This document shows positions 8,524-16,696 of a stretch of DNA of 47,965 nucleotides, in pieces. Under the pieces are notes generated by a model. That model was not told where the DNA came from. It saw only the letters and a program-made list of their open reading frames with translations, and did not search any database. This DNA comes from UBA4720 sp038227135. GTDB taxonomy: Bacteria > Gemmatimonadota > Gemmatimonadetes > Gemmatimonadales > Gemmatimonadaceae. The DNA is taken from positions 1-47,965 of the forward strand of contig JBBRQC010000025.1 of NCBI GenBank assembly GCA_038227135.1, written 5' to 3'. The translations under genes were made by a program, and so were the position numbers. Within the stretch, counting starts at the first letter, position 1, and the number at the start of each line of letters is the position of its first letter.

Positions 8524-9507
8524 ATGAATAGTCGCGCCCGGCTTGCATCCGCCGCGTGTCTACTGGGGATCGCCTGCACGCATCTCCCCTCGGAGCCGAA
8601 CGCCCCAATCGACTACTGGGGATTTACCGGCCCCTGGGATAATCGCAGCGATGCGTCGGTCCAGGAACACGGCTCCAGCCTGACGAGGATCATCAGCGGA
8701 TGGGTCGCGCTGGACACCACGAGCTTTCTGCCGGTGCAGGTTTATCCCGACCGCTTTCGCAATGATATCATGGTAGCGCCGCGCACGATGGCGCTCATCA
8801 CATCCTATTACGGGAGTCGCTTCCACCCGGAGATCATTCGGGGACTGGGGGGAAGCCCGCAGGCAGCGGGAATTACAGCGGGCGCGATAGCGGGACTGAT
8901 CGATTCAACGGCATATCGCGGCGTTGTCATAGACTTCGAGGGGATGACCCCGCGAGATCTCGACGCGTTGCTCGTCGTTACGCGCGCGGTCGCCGACTCG
9001 GTGCGCGCCCACGGGGTTCATACCGTTGTTATCGCCGTGCCGGCCGGAGACACAGCAGCTTATCCCTCGGCGCTTCTCCTCGAGTCCGCGGATCTCATCA
9101 TGGCTATGCTGTACGACCAGCACTGGAGTGCTTCTCCGCCAGGTCCAATCGCGTCGCCGGACTGGGTAGCGCGAAATCTGGGTACGCGGGTGGCCGAAGT
9201 TGGCGCGGCGAGAATCGTCGCTGCGTTTCCCTTGTACGGATATCGCTGGAGAAAATCTGCCGAGACCGAAGTGATCAGCTTCGCCGACGCGCGGCGACTA
9301 ACCACAATGACAAACACGCTGCTGGTTCGGGATCACTCATCGGAGACGCTTCACGCCACGTCGAGCGAGGGATGGGAACTATGGGTGAGCGACCGTGGTC
9401 TGCTCGACAGGCTCGTGCACGATGCGAGGCAGCTTGGAGTGAGAAGCTTCGCGCTCTGGCGACTTGGGCTCGAGGATCCGGCCGTGTGGGATTCGATCAG
9501 CCGTTAG
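8524..9507 (+). CDS. GH18-like lipoprotein (SleL/YaaH-type glycoside hydrolase fold)
   Basis: A 327-residue exported protein with lipobox LGIAC (lipidated Cys18). The catalytic strand of glycoside hydrolase 18 is recognisable as GVVIDFEG (Asp137, Glu139), matching the DxxDxE strand of SleL-like N-acetylglucosaminidases. The later strand MAMLYDQHW is typical of the same group, as are the PLYGYRW strand and the final SFALWRLG. It probably cleaves or binds amino-sugar polymers such as peptidoglycan from the inner face of the outer membrane. No LysM domain is present, unlike most Bacillus relatives. Its TAG overlaps the convergent M24 peptidase TAA by three bases. Confidence 0.75.
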   Translation: MNSRARLASAACLLGIACTHLPSEPNAPIDYWGFTGPWDNRSDASVQEHGSSLTRIISGWVALDTTSFLPVQVYPDRFRNDIMVAPRTMALITSYYGSRFHPEIIRGLGGSPQAAGITAGAIAGLIDSTAYRGVVIDFEGMTPRDLDALLVVTRAVADSVRAHGVHTVVIAVPAGDTAAYPSALLLESADLIMAMLYDQHWSASPPGPIASPDWVARNLGTRVAEVGAARIVAAFPLYGYRWRKSAETEVISFADARRLTTMTNTLLVRDHSSETLHATSSEGWELWVSDRGLLDRLVHDARQLGVRSFALWRLGLEDPAVWDSISR

Positions 9508-10769
9508 ACGACCAGAAGCTCTTTCTGGTAGTCGGACGGCGTTATGAGCACGGCGTCGGCGCCGATGAATCCGTTCACTTCGCTCCGCATCCCGACCTCT
9601 CGCTCGAAATAGATGCCCGGCTCGATGGAGAATCCGACGCCGGGAATGAGCTCGCGCTCTTCCCGCGTCTCGAGATTATCGATGTGGGGTCCGGAGCCGT
9701 GGAGATCGCGAGCGTCGATCGAGTGACCGGTCCGATGGATGAAGTTCTCGCCGTATCCCCGTTTTGTTATGACGGCCCGGGCGGCATCGTCCACTTCCCC
9801 GCCTCGAACTGGCCGGTGCCCACTGATGCGCTCGCGTAAAAGCGAGATGGCGGCATCCCGCGCATCTCTAACCGCCTCCCAGATCCCGGTGTCGCGCGCG
9901 CTCGGCGCACCGAGCGAGCCCATCCAGGTTTGATCGGCGAACACTCCGCCTTTCTCTCGCGCCCACAAGTCGATGAGCAGGATGTCACCCCGTTTGATCG
10001 TTGCGGAGCTTTCCGCGGTCGGCTCGTAGTGCGGACTGGCGGCGTTGGGCCCGATCGCCACAATGGGTCCGTGATCGGTCTCGAGTCCGCCTCCATCGAA
10101 TCGCTCCCTGATCCACCTGGCAAGCGCGTACTCGGTCAAGGGGGACCCACCGTCGGCGCGACTACCGGCGAGCCGGATAGCTTCCTGTCCGATAATCGAG
10201 ACGGCGCGCGCGGCCCGCTCGTGCGATGCGCGCTGGACATCGCTCCACACCGCGTAGAAACTGGAGACCAGCTCAGCCGACGACACGACGGTGGCGCCGG
10301 CGTTTCTCACCATCTCGATTACTCCAGCGGGGATGCGATCGAGATAGGGGACTGCATCGCCCGGCGAGTACTCCATCGCGACGCGTTTTCCCTTGATCAG
10401 TGTGTCGAGCAGCGACTCGAGCGCACGCCAGCCGCTGTACTTCTCCTTTTGCCATTTCGAGGGCCATTCGGTCCACGGACCCTGCTCGATTGCGTGGGTT
10501 ATCGCCACCGGCGATCCAAGCCGCGGGATGTAGACGAAAAAACGACGCGTTGTCATGCCTGGAAGCTCCAGCATCCCCACGGCCACGGGATTCAGCCCAT
10601 GAAAATCGTAGAGGAGCCAGCCATCGAGTCCTGCCCGCTCGAGAGCAGACTGAATGGCGGGGAGGGATTCAGGTTGGAGCACGCGGACCGGGCTACTGCG
10701 TTGCCTTGACGGCGCGCCATTCCGCGCGCCACTCACAGATGTCCTCGCCTCTTTCACGGCAATGGACAT
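9504..10769 (-). CDS. M24-family metallopeptidase (Xaa-Pro aminopeptidase-like)
   Basis: A 421-residue cytoplasmic peptidase with the creatinase N-terminal domain (about 30-180) and a pita-bread M24 domain. All five dinuclear metal ligands are present: Asp267 (LLIDLWA), Asp279 (VFADQTW), His349 (HRTGHSID), Glu383 (SIEPGIYF) and Glu397 (MRSEVNG). It would remove N-terminal residues preceding proline. The ATG at 10769 has a G-rich ribosome-binding stretch 10 bases upstream but lies 77 bases inside the upstream gene. A GTG at 10682 would remove that overlap and still leave the whole creatinase domain, so the start is uncertain. It ends overlapping the convergent GH18-like gene. Confidence 0.88.
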   Translation of the reverse strand: MSIAVKEARTSVSGARNGAPSRQRSSPVRVLQPESLPAIQSALERAGLDGWLLYDFHGLNPVAVGMLELPGMTTRRFFVYIPRLGSPVAITHAIEQGPWTEWPSKWQKEKYSGWRALESLLDTLIKGKRVAMEYSPGDAVPYLDRIPAGVIEMVRNAGATVVSSAELVSSFYAVWSDVQRASHERAARAVSIIGQEAIRLAGSRADGGSPLTEYALARWIRERFDGGGLETDHGPIVAIGPNAASPHYEPTAESSATIKRGDILLIDLWAREKGGVFADQTWMGSLGAPSARDTGIWEAVRDARDAAISLLRERISGHRPVRGGEVDDAARAVITKRGYGENFIHRTGHSIDARDLHGSGPHIDNLETREERELIPGVGFSIEPGIYFEREVGMRSEVNGFIGADAVLITPSDYQKELLVV

Positions 10770-11325
10770 GATCGATCATCCCCCCGCCGTTGACCAGCAG
10801 CTTGAGCAACTCGCGGAGCGCCGACTCGTAGTAAAGGCAACCGGTGCCCTTTGCCGCCGTCTCGAACGTCACCGATTCCTTGACGCCGAGGACAATCGAA
10901 GAGCCGACACGTCGAACCGACGCTCCGAGATATTTCTCTCCCGCTCTTTTCACCTGACGAAAGGCCAGCGGACGGGCAAGAAAACCGGGTAGCAGGTGAA
11001 TGATCTGCCGCGTGGTGGCTGAGATCAGCTGGTAGATTCTGTTCGCCACGATGATGCCCGCGCGCGTAAAGACGCTCTCGGCGTCCGGACGACGGCCGAT
11101 GAGGCGCGCAATTCCGCTCGCCTCGTGAATGGCGATGGCCTGGTTGCGCTTCATCGCGTCCTTGTAACGGCGAATCTGCGCGATCACAGTGTCGCTCAAT
11201 CCGAGGCGCTTGTTGCGGTGCTCCTGAACATATTCGACGTCGATATCTTCTCCTTCCGGGATGTCGACAGAGCGAACTGCTTCGAGGAGACTGAGCGGGA
11301 CTATGGCGTTTACCGTGCCGGTCAT
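10693..11325 (-). CDS. V4R-like protein of unknown function
   Basis: A 210-residue soluble protein that I do not recognise as a named family. The C-terminal third has the cysteine pattern of V4R (4-vinyl-reductase/heme-NO-like sensor) domains: a Cys-Leu-Tyr-Tyr strand, a helix, and then HCRERGEDICEW (residues about 187-198), where two cysteines flank an RG-D loop. The N-terminal 60 residues resemble a helical DNA-binding or parDE-antitoxin-like segment with many charged residues (DVEYVQEHRNKRLGLSDTVI). It lies just upstream of, and overlaps, the M24 peptidase gene. A small-molecule sensor or a Myxococcus-type DUF are both possible. Confidence applies to the gene; the domain call is weaker. 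Confidence 0.55.
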   Translation of the reverse strand: MTGTVNAIVPLSLLEAVRSVDIPEGEDIDVEYVQEHRNKRLGLSDTVIAQIRRYKDAMKRNQAIAIHEASGIARLIGRRPDAESVFTRAGIIVANRIYQLISATTRQIIHLLPGFLARPLAFRQVKRAGEKYLGASVRRVGSSIVLGVKESVTFETAAKGTGCLYYESALRELLKLLVNGGGMIDHVHCRERGEDICEWRAEWRAVKATQ

Positions 11326-11438
11326 TTAGTTGGTAGGCGGAGAGCCCAAGCTAACCGCCGCTCTAATCCCGTTCAAGCAGGGAACCACCCACTGAAACCG
11401 GAATTGCGCCTGGAACGAGACAATCGCAGCTGACGGAC

Positions 11439-12215
11439 TTGCTGATTCGAGTAATCGCGGGCGCCATTGGTGCCGGTATCTTCGCATTTGCTGCGCGCAA
11501 GGTTGGAGCGCTTTCGACTAGCGGAGCGTTCGCCGGCACTGTCGTAGGCGCGATCGCGCTTGCCGCCGGGTGGAGCTGGGGACTTCTCCTCGTCGCCCAT
11601 TTTATCTCAGCGAGCGCTCTCTCGAAGCTGGGCGAAAAGAGGAAAGTGCAGCGCATCGGCGCAGTTGTGGAGAAAGGCGATCGCCGCGACGCGAAGCAGG
11701 TCCTGGCCAACGGCGGCGTGTACGCCCTGGCGGCGATCGCCTACATCGCCACGCGTACGAACGCGTGGTTCGCCGTCGGAATTGGGGCCTTGGCGAACTC
11801 TGCTGCAGACACCTGGGCGACCGAGATCGGCACGCTCTTCGGCCGAAAGCCACGATCGATCGTTTCCGGTCAAGTCGTTCCCGCAGGCACGTCAGGAGGA
11901 GTGAGCCTGATCGGGACGATCGGGAGTTTCGGCGGAGCGCTTTTCATCGCCGCGGGAGCCTCGATGGCACGGTGCCCCGTTCCATTCATCGCGGTGATCC
12001 TGGGAGGGATAGCCGGCGCCATGGCAGATTCAATACTCGGAGCGACCCTGCAGACTCGCAGACGGTGCGACGTATGCGACAAGCCAACCGAGCGACCTGT
12101 GCACAGCTGCGGGAATCCAACTCGTCGCACTGGAGGCCCCCGCGGCTTCGACAACGATGCCGTCAACGCGGTCTCTTCGGGCGTGGGAGCTCTGGTAACT
12201 TTACTTCTATCGTGA
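11439..12215 (+). CDS. DUF92 family membrane protein (TIGR00297; VTE6-related)
   Basis: A 258-residue membrane protein with about six helices. DUF92 hallmarks are SGAFAGTVVG near the N-terminus, ALANSAADTWATEIG in the middle and PAGTSGGVS downstream. The plant member VTE6 is a phytyl-phosphate kinase acting on a prenyl alcohol phosphate; bacterial members are mostly uncharacterised. It uses a TTG start (11439), which matches the family N-terminus; no ATG or GTG is available nearby. A Cys-x-x-Cys pair (RRCDVCDKPTE) and a later Cys sit in a cytoplasmic loop. It is the first gene of a tight seven-gene run that includes a geranylgeranyl-reductase-like flavoprotein, so an isoprenoid role is plausible but inferred. 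Confidence 0.8.
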   Translation: MLIRVIAGAIGAGIFAFAARKVGALSTSGAFAGTVVGAIALAAGWSWGLLLVAHFISASALSKLGEKRKVQRIGAVVEKGDRRDAKQVLANGGVYALAAIAYIATRTNAWFAVGIGALANSAADTWATEIGTLFGRKPRSIVSGQVVPAGTSGGVSLIGTIGSFGGALFIAAGASMARCPVPFIAVILGGIAGAMADSILGATLQTRRRCDVCDKPTERPVHSCGNPTRRTGGPRGFDNDAVNAVSSGVGALVTLLLS

Positions 12216-12236
12216 CAGAAAAGCGGGCGTGGTGTA

Positions 12237-13700
12237 ATGAAGGTGATGCGGCAGATGACTGAGCAGTCAAAAGGTGCAGCGAGGGTTCTCCTCGTGAGCA
12301 CGAATCGCGAGCGGCAGCCCTATCCAGTGGTGCCGAACGGTCTCGCCTGCGTTGCTTCCGCGCTGGACGCCGCCGGGCATCGAGTCAGGTTTCTGGATCT
12401 GTGCTTCGCATCAGACCCGGTATCGGCCGCTCGAAGCGCTGCCACGGAGTTCAAGCCGGACATTCTGGGCGTTTCGGTCCGGAACATCGATAACAGCGAT
12501 GCGATCGCACTGCGTCACTATACGCCGGAGGCGCGCAGCATTTTGCACGCGCTCAGGCAGGCAGCGCCGGGTGCGAAAGTTATTGCGGGCGGCGCTGCGT
12601 TTGGGGTCGCTCCCGAAGCGTTGTTTCGAGATCTCGCGGTCGATTACGCAGTAGCCGGGGATGGGGAGCGTGCGAGCGTCGCGCTCGTAAATGCGTTGTC
12701 TTCCGGCGCTCCGATTGAAGCTCTGCCGGGATTGGTGCGGGAACGGAACGGCACAGTCGTGTTCACGCCCCCTCGAGAAGACGCGGATCTCGATTCGCTA
12801 GCCCGCCCCAGCCTGCATCGTTGGATAGATCTCGCGCGGTATCAGCGCCATGGCGCCACGATACCGATTCAGACCAAGCGCGGCTGCGTCTACAAGTGCG
12901 TCTACTGCACGTACAGAAACGTGGAGGGTTGGGGGTATAGAACACGCGATCCGGAGCTGGTTGCCGACGAAATCGAAGAGCTCAAGATCGAGGCGGGAGT
13001 ACAGCACTTCGATTTCGTCGATTCGACCTTCAATTCCCCACCCGGCCATGCAATTCAGGTTTGCGAGGCAATAACACGGCGCAGACTCGGCGTCCACCTC
13101 GATACAACCAATTTTACCCCGGCAACAGCGAGCCCGGAGCTACTCGGCGCGATGAAAACCGCTGGGTTCCGCTCGCTCGGTATCACGGCGGAGAGCGCAA
13201 GCGATGCGGTTCTGGAAAAGCTAGAGAAGGGATTCGACGCGGCCAAAGTGAAGGAAGTCGCGGAGCGAGTCGAAAAGTTCGGAATCAAGGCGCTGTGGAT
13301 TTTTCTGGTGGGTGGTCCAGGCGAGACCGCAGAAACCATAGAGGAAACGCTCGCATTCGCGGCCTGGCGTCTGCGAAGAGGAGATTCCGTTTATCTCACC
13401 GTCGGACTGCGCATCTATCCAGGGACCACTCTGCATAGAATAGCGATCGCGGAGGGCGTGGTACCGGCGGGAAACACCCTGCTCGATCCCACGTTCTATT
13501 TCTCGAGCGCGATCGAGTTCCCCGCAACGGTGGCTCGCCTAAAAAAGTTCGCCGCTGATCATCCCCGCTTCATGTTCTCGGCGGACTCGCGATCGGTCGT
13601 CCTGCCGTACCTTACCAGGGCAGCATCGATTCTTCATCTGCCGCGCCCGCACTGGCAATACATGGGACTGTTCCAGCGCGTAGCGCGCGCGATCGGATAG
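12237..13700 (+). CDS. B12-binding-type radical SAM enzyme
   Basis: A 487-residue enzyme with an N-terminal Rossmann-like cobalamin-binding-type domain (about 15-165; VLLVSTNRERQPYPVVPNGL). The radical SAM core carries GCVYKCVYCTY, with cluster cysteines Cys217, Cys221 and Cys224 in the CxxxCxxC spacing. VGGPGET is the usual SAM-binding glycine motif. Such enzymes methylate unactivated carbons or make C-C, C-S or ring bonds; the substrate is unknown. Start ATG 12237 lies 21 bases after the DUF92 stop. ATG 12255 is an alternative with a better-placed GAAGGTGATG upstream. It is followed after 3 bases by a flavoprotein gene. The DxHxxG motif of base-off B12 enzymes is absent, as is common in this class. 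Confidence 0.85.
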   Translation: MKVMRQMTEQSKGAARVLLVSTNRERQPYPVVPNGLACVASALDAAGHRVRFLDLCFASDPVSAARSAATEFKPDILGVSVRNIDNSDAIALRHYTPEARSILHALRQAAPGAKVIAGGAAFGVAPEALFRDLAVDYAVAGDGERASVALVNALSSGAPIEALPGLVRERNGTVVFTPPREDADLDSLARPSLHRWIDLARYQRHGATIPIQTKRGCVYKCVYCTYRNVEGWGYRTRDPELVADEIEELKIEAGVQHFDFVDSTFNSPPGHAIQVCEAITRRRLGVHLDTTNFTPATASPELLGAMKTAGFRSLGITAESASDAVLEKLEKGFDAAKVKEVAERVEKFGIKALWIFLVGGPGETAETIEETLAFAAWRLRRGDSVYLTVGLRIYPGTTLHRIAIAEGVVPAGNTLLDPTFYFSSAIEFPATVARLKKFAADHPRFMFSADSRSVVLPYLTRAASILHLPRPHWQYMGLFQRVARAIG

Positions 13701-13703
13701 CGG

Positions 13704-14954
13704 TTGGCCCGAGAGCTCAATGCAGAAGTCATAGTCGTTGGCGGCGGCCCGGCCGGTGCGTCGACCGCGCATTTCCTGGCGCGCGCGGGTGTCGATGTGC
13801 TCCTGCTCGACCGCGCAAAGTTCCCCCGTGACAAGACGTGCGCGGAGTACCTCAGCCCGCAAGCTTCTCGAATTCTGTCGGAAATGGGGGTGCTGGCCGA
13901 GATCGAGCGCACCTCTCCGGCGCACCTCGCGGGCATGAGGGTGCGGGCGCCGGACGGGCATTTCGCCGACGGCGAATTTGCCTCGACGCACGGATTTCGG
14001 CCATTTCGGGATTACGGTCTGGCCATCCGTCGCACCATTCTCGATGCGATTGTTCTCGACGGCGCGCGCGCGGCCGGCGTTCGGGTCGAAGAGCTGGCGC
14101 GTGTGACGGACGCCACCAAGGATCCAGCCGGTCGCGTGAGTGGCGTGACTGTCATCGGGACTGATGGAAAGCCGCGCAGGCTCATCAGCAAATTCGTCGT
14201 GGGCGCGGACGGTCTTCGCTCCGTCGTCGGGAAGCGGCTAGGCCTCACACACACCAGCCGATTCTTTCCGAAGCGAATCGCATTGGTCACCCACTACCGG
14301 AAGGTGAGAAACGTAGGCGCGCTCGGAGAGATGCACGTCGACCATGGAGGCTATTTCGGGATCGTCGACGTCGGGGGCGGTTTGATGAATGTCGCCGTGG
14401 TTGTACCTATATCGAGGGCGAAGGAGATCGGCGAAGGGCGCAACGAGTTCCTCGAGCAGTGGATAGCATCCCGTCCTCATCTCGCCGAACGCTTCGTGGG
14501 GGCCGAGCGCGTGGAGGATGTTCGCACGACGGGGCCGTTTGCGACGGAGTCGCGGCCAGCGTGGGCTCCGGGCGCCGCTCTGGTCGGCGACGCGGCCGAC
14601 TTTTTCGACCCGTTTACCGGCGAAGGTATGTACGCCGCGCTCCGCGGAGGGGAAATGCTCGCGCCTTTTATCGTCGATGCGCTACGCGGTGCCCGGCACG
14701 ACGAGAACAAGGCGCTGGCCGCTTACGAGAGCGCGCGTCGTGACGAATTCGGCGGAAAATGGAAGCTCGAGCGAATTGTGGGCATGGCCATCGCGTATCC
14801 TTACTTCCTCAACAACGCCGCAAAGGCCCTTTCGCGACGCAAGGAGATGGCTGACCTGCTGGTGGGAGTGGCGGGAGATTTCATTCCGACGACTCTGGTG
14901 CTGAATCCACGTTTTCTTTTCAACCTCTTCATCTCTCCGGCCTTCAGAACTTGA
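13704..14954 (+). CDS. Geranylgeranyl-reductase-family FAD-dependent oxidoreductase
   Basis: A 416-residue flavoprotein of the p-hydroxybenzoate-hydroxylase fold. The dinucleotide motif is GGGPAGAS (Gly13-Ser20). The second FAD motif is VGADGLRSVVGKRLG, and the third is GDAADFFDPFTGEGMYAALR, beginning at Gly295-Asp296. The KTCAEYLSP segment with its cysteine is characteristic of the geranylgeranyl reductase/BchP group, which saturates isoprenoid double bonds; related proteins hydroxylate aromatic polyketides. It has a TTG start 3 bases after the previous stop. Its own TGA overlaps the TTG of the next gene. Operon context leaves both an isoprenoid and a polyketide substrate open. Confidence 0.85.
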   Translation: MARELNAEVIVVGGGPAGASTAHFLARAGVDVLLLDRAKFPRDKTCAEYLSPQASRILSEMGVLAEIERTSPAHLAGMRVRAPDGHFADGEFASTHGFRPFRDYGLAIRRTILDAIVLDGARAAGVRVEELARVTDATKDPAGRVSGVTVIGTDGKPRRLISKFVVGADGLRSVVGKRLGLTHTSRFFPKRIALVTHYRKVRNVGALGEMHVDHGGYFGIVDVGGGLMNVAVVVPISRAKEIGEGRNEFLEQWIASRPHLAERFVGAERVEDVRTTGPFATESRPAWAPGAALVGDAADFFDPFTGEGMYAALRGGEMLAPFIVDALRGARHDENKALAAYESARRDEFGGKWKLERIVGMAIAYPYFLNNAAKALSRRKEMADLLVGVAGDFIPTTLVLNPRFLFNLFISPAFRT

Positions 14955-15427
14955 GTGTAACGCCAGACGAATTCCGCAGCGTGCTCGGCCGGTTTCCCTC
15001 GGGCGTCACCGTTGTGACCACGAAGGGCAGCGATGGCTCCGACGAGGGAATGACGGTAAGCGCGTTCTGCTCCGTGAGTCTAGTTCCGCCGCTCGTGCTC
15101 ATCTGCATCGAGAAGAATGCGTCCGCGTATGCGGCGCTGACTACAGCGTCCGGATTCGTGGTGAACATCCTCTCCGCCACTCAGGAACAGCTCGCGCGGC
15201 GCTTCGCAATCGTTGATATCGATCGCTTTGAGGGGGTGGGCTACAGCAGATCTCAGAATGGCTTCGCGGTGCTGGACGATGTCCTCGGCGTCATCGAGTG
15301 CGCAGCTTTCGCCAGGCACGACGCGGGGGATCACACCATAATCGTTGGCGAGGTGGAGGCGGCGCGCGCGCAGAACGGCACTCCGCTGCTCTATTATCGC
15401 GGCGGTTACGCGCAGCTGGAGCGCTGA
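14951..15427 (+). CDS. Flavin reductase-like FMN-binding protein
   Basis: A 158-residue split-barrel FMN protein of the HpaC/ActVB family. It opens with the typical FRSVLGRFPSGVTVVTT and continues with MTVSAFCSVSL and PPLVLICIEKNASAY. GDHTIIVGEV and PLLYYRGGY near the end bind flavin and NAD(P)H. Such proteins supply reduced flavin to a partner monooxygenase, here most naturally the FAD-dependent enzyme immediately upstream. Translation starts at TTG 14951, overlapping the upstream stop by 4 bases, which strengthens the pairing. Confidence 0.9.
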   Translation: MSVTPDEFRSVLGRFPSGVTVVTTKGSDGSDEGMTVSAFCSVSLVPPLVLICIEKNASAYAALTTASGFVVNILSATQEQLARRFAIVDIDRFEGVGYSRSQNGFAVLDDVLGVIECAAFARHDAGDHTIIVGEVEAARAQNGTPLLYYRGGYAQLER

Positions 15428-15430
15428 ACC

Positions 15431-16132
15431 GTGCGCTCCATCCTCACACCTCCCAAGCGACGCGGACTGGAGATACTCGACGATCCGGACGTCGATCCTG
15501 CGGTCGTCACGCGATCACTGGCAGACGTTGTTCGGGCCAATTCCCTCTTCGGAGGCCTCACCTCGGCGATCAACGAATTCAAGGATGCTCTGAACGACCT
15601 GCCGGCTGAGGCGACGCTGCTCGACGTAGGGACCGGACTGGGCGACATACCTTGTCGAGCTCGAGAAGTTGCCCGGCAGATGGGAGTCGATCTGACGACA
15701 ATGGGGCTCGACTCTGCTATCGAGCTCGCGTGTGCCAGCCGCCCCGTGCTCACACTCGCCGTTTGTGGCGATGCATTGCGACTTCCATTCGCGGATCACA
15801 GCGTCGACATAGTAATGTGCTCTCAGGTCCTGCATCATTTCGCGGGGGCCGATGCGCTACAGCTGCTGCGCGAGATGAACCGTGTGGCGCGCGTTCGAGT
15901 GATCGTCAGCGATCTCCGGCGGAGCTGGATTGCGGCGGCTGGGCTTTGGCTCGCCTCGTTTCCCCTGCGATTCCATGCCGTTAGCCGTCACGATGGCGTC
16001 GTCTCCGTGATGAGGGGGTTCACGCCCGAGGAGTTGGTGCGTACAGTGCGGGAGGCAGTCGAGAGAGAAACGGTCGTACATCGACGTCGCGGATTCCGCG
16101 TGACGACGAGCTGGACTCCGGTCGATCCATGA
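15431..16132 (+). CDS. Class I SAM-dependent methyltransferase
   Basis: A 233-residue methyltransferase. Motif I is LLDVGTGLGD (from Leu63), the acidic end of strand 2 is MGLDSA, and motif IV with the following helix is VDIVMCSQVLHHF, the UbiE/MenG-like pattern. The N-terminal 55 residues are helical and include NEFKDALNDLP, typical of small-molecule O/C-methyltransferases. A hydrophobic segment (SWIAAAGLWLASFPLRF, about 158-174) suggests membrane contact or a lipidic substrate. It has a GTG start 3 bases after the flavin reductase stop, and the 3' end overlaps the SRPBCC gene (ATGA). The substrate is unknown. Confidence 0.87.
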   Translation: MRSILTPPKRRGLEILDDPDVDPAVVTRSLADVVRANSLFGGLTSAINEFKDALNDLPAEATLLDVGTGLGDIPCRAREVARQMGVDLTTMGLDSAIELACASRPVLTLAVCGDALRLPFADHSVDIVMCSQVLHHFAGADALQLLREMNRVARVRVIVSDLRRSWIAAAGLWLASFPLRFHAVSRHDGVVSVMRGFTPEELVRTVREAVERETVVHRRRGFRVTTSWTPVDP

Positions 16133-16689
16133 CGAAGCGCGTCGGACGGGCGTTCGATCTTGGACCGATGCCGTCCGGGAGCTCGATGAAGACCGTCGAC
16201 GAGCAAATTGTTCGCGCTCCGTTGGCGGCAATTTTCGAACTGGCAAGTCAGGTTGAGCTGTGGCCGCGCTATCTCACGCACTACCGATACGTACGCTTTC
16301 GCACCCGCCGGTCGGACGGAGGTGGATTGGTGGAGATGTCCGCCAATCGACCATTCCAGGTTAAGACGCCCAGAGGGCCGTTGCGCGTCAACTGGCCCAC
16401 CTGGTGGCTGTCCGAAATGGCGGTGGACAAGAATAGGCCAGCGATCCGATTCAAGCACGTGGGGGGTATCACCAAGGAAATGCACGTCGAATGGTCGTTT
16501 TCACCCACATCCGGCGGCACGCACGTACGAATCGTGCATTTGTGGGATGGACCGCGGCGACTTCATCGGATTGGACGGTTAGCAGCCACGTATCTGATAG
16601 GACCTGTGTTTATTCACGGAATTGCGTCACGTACGCTGGCTGGTCTCGCGGCGGTGGCGGAGCGCGAAGCGGGAAAACGGCAGCAATGA
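16129..16689 (+). CDS. SRPBCC (START-like) aromatase/cyclase-type protein
   Basis: A 186-residue protein with one START/Bet v1-like hydrophobic-pocket domain. The pattern is VDEQIVRAPLAAIFELASQV, then WPRYLTHYRYVRF, a central strand GLVEMSAN, and the C-terminal long helix ending LAGLAAVAERE. This is the organisation of polyketide cyclase/dehydrase and type II PKS aromatase proteins. It may fold or dehydrate a reactive chain or shuttle a lipid. The ATG at 16129 overlaps the methyltransferase stop; the in-frame ATG at 16186 begins exactly at the domain and is a possible true start. It sits between a methyltransferase and a ketosynthase, which favours a biosynthetic role. Confidence 0.75.
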   Translation: MTKRVGRAFDLGPMPSGSSMKTVDEQIVRAPLAAIFELASQVELWPRYLTHYRYVRFRTRRSDGGGLVEMSANRPFQVKTPRGPLRVNWPTWWLSEMAVDKNRPAIRFKHVGGITKEMHVEWSFSPTSGGTHVRIVHLWDGPRRLHRIGRLAATYLIGPVFIHGIASRTLAGLAAVAEREAGKRQQ

Positions 16690-16696
16690 GGATCAT

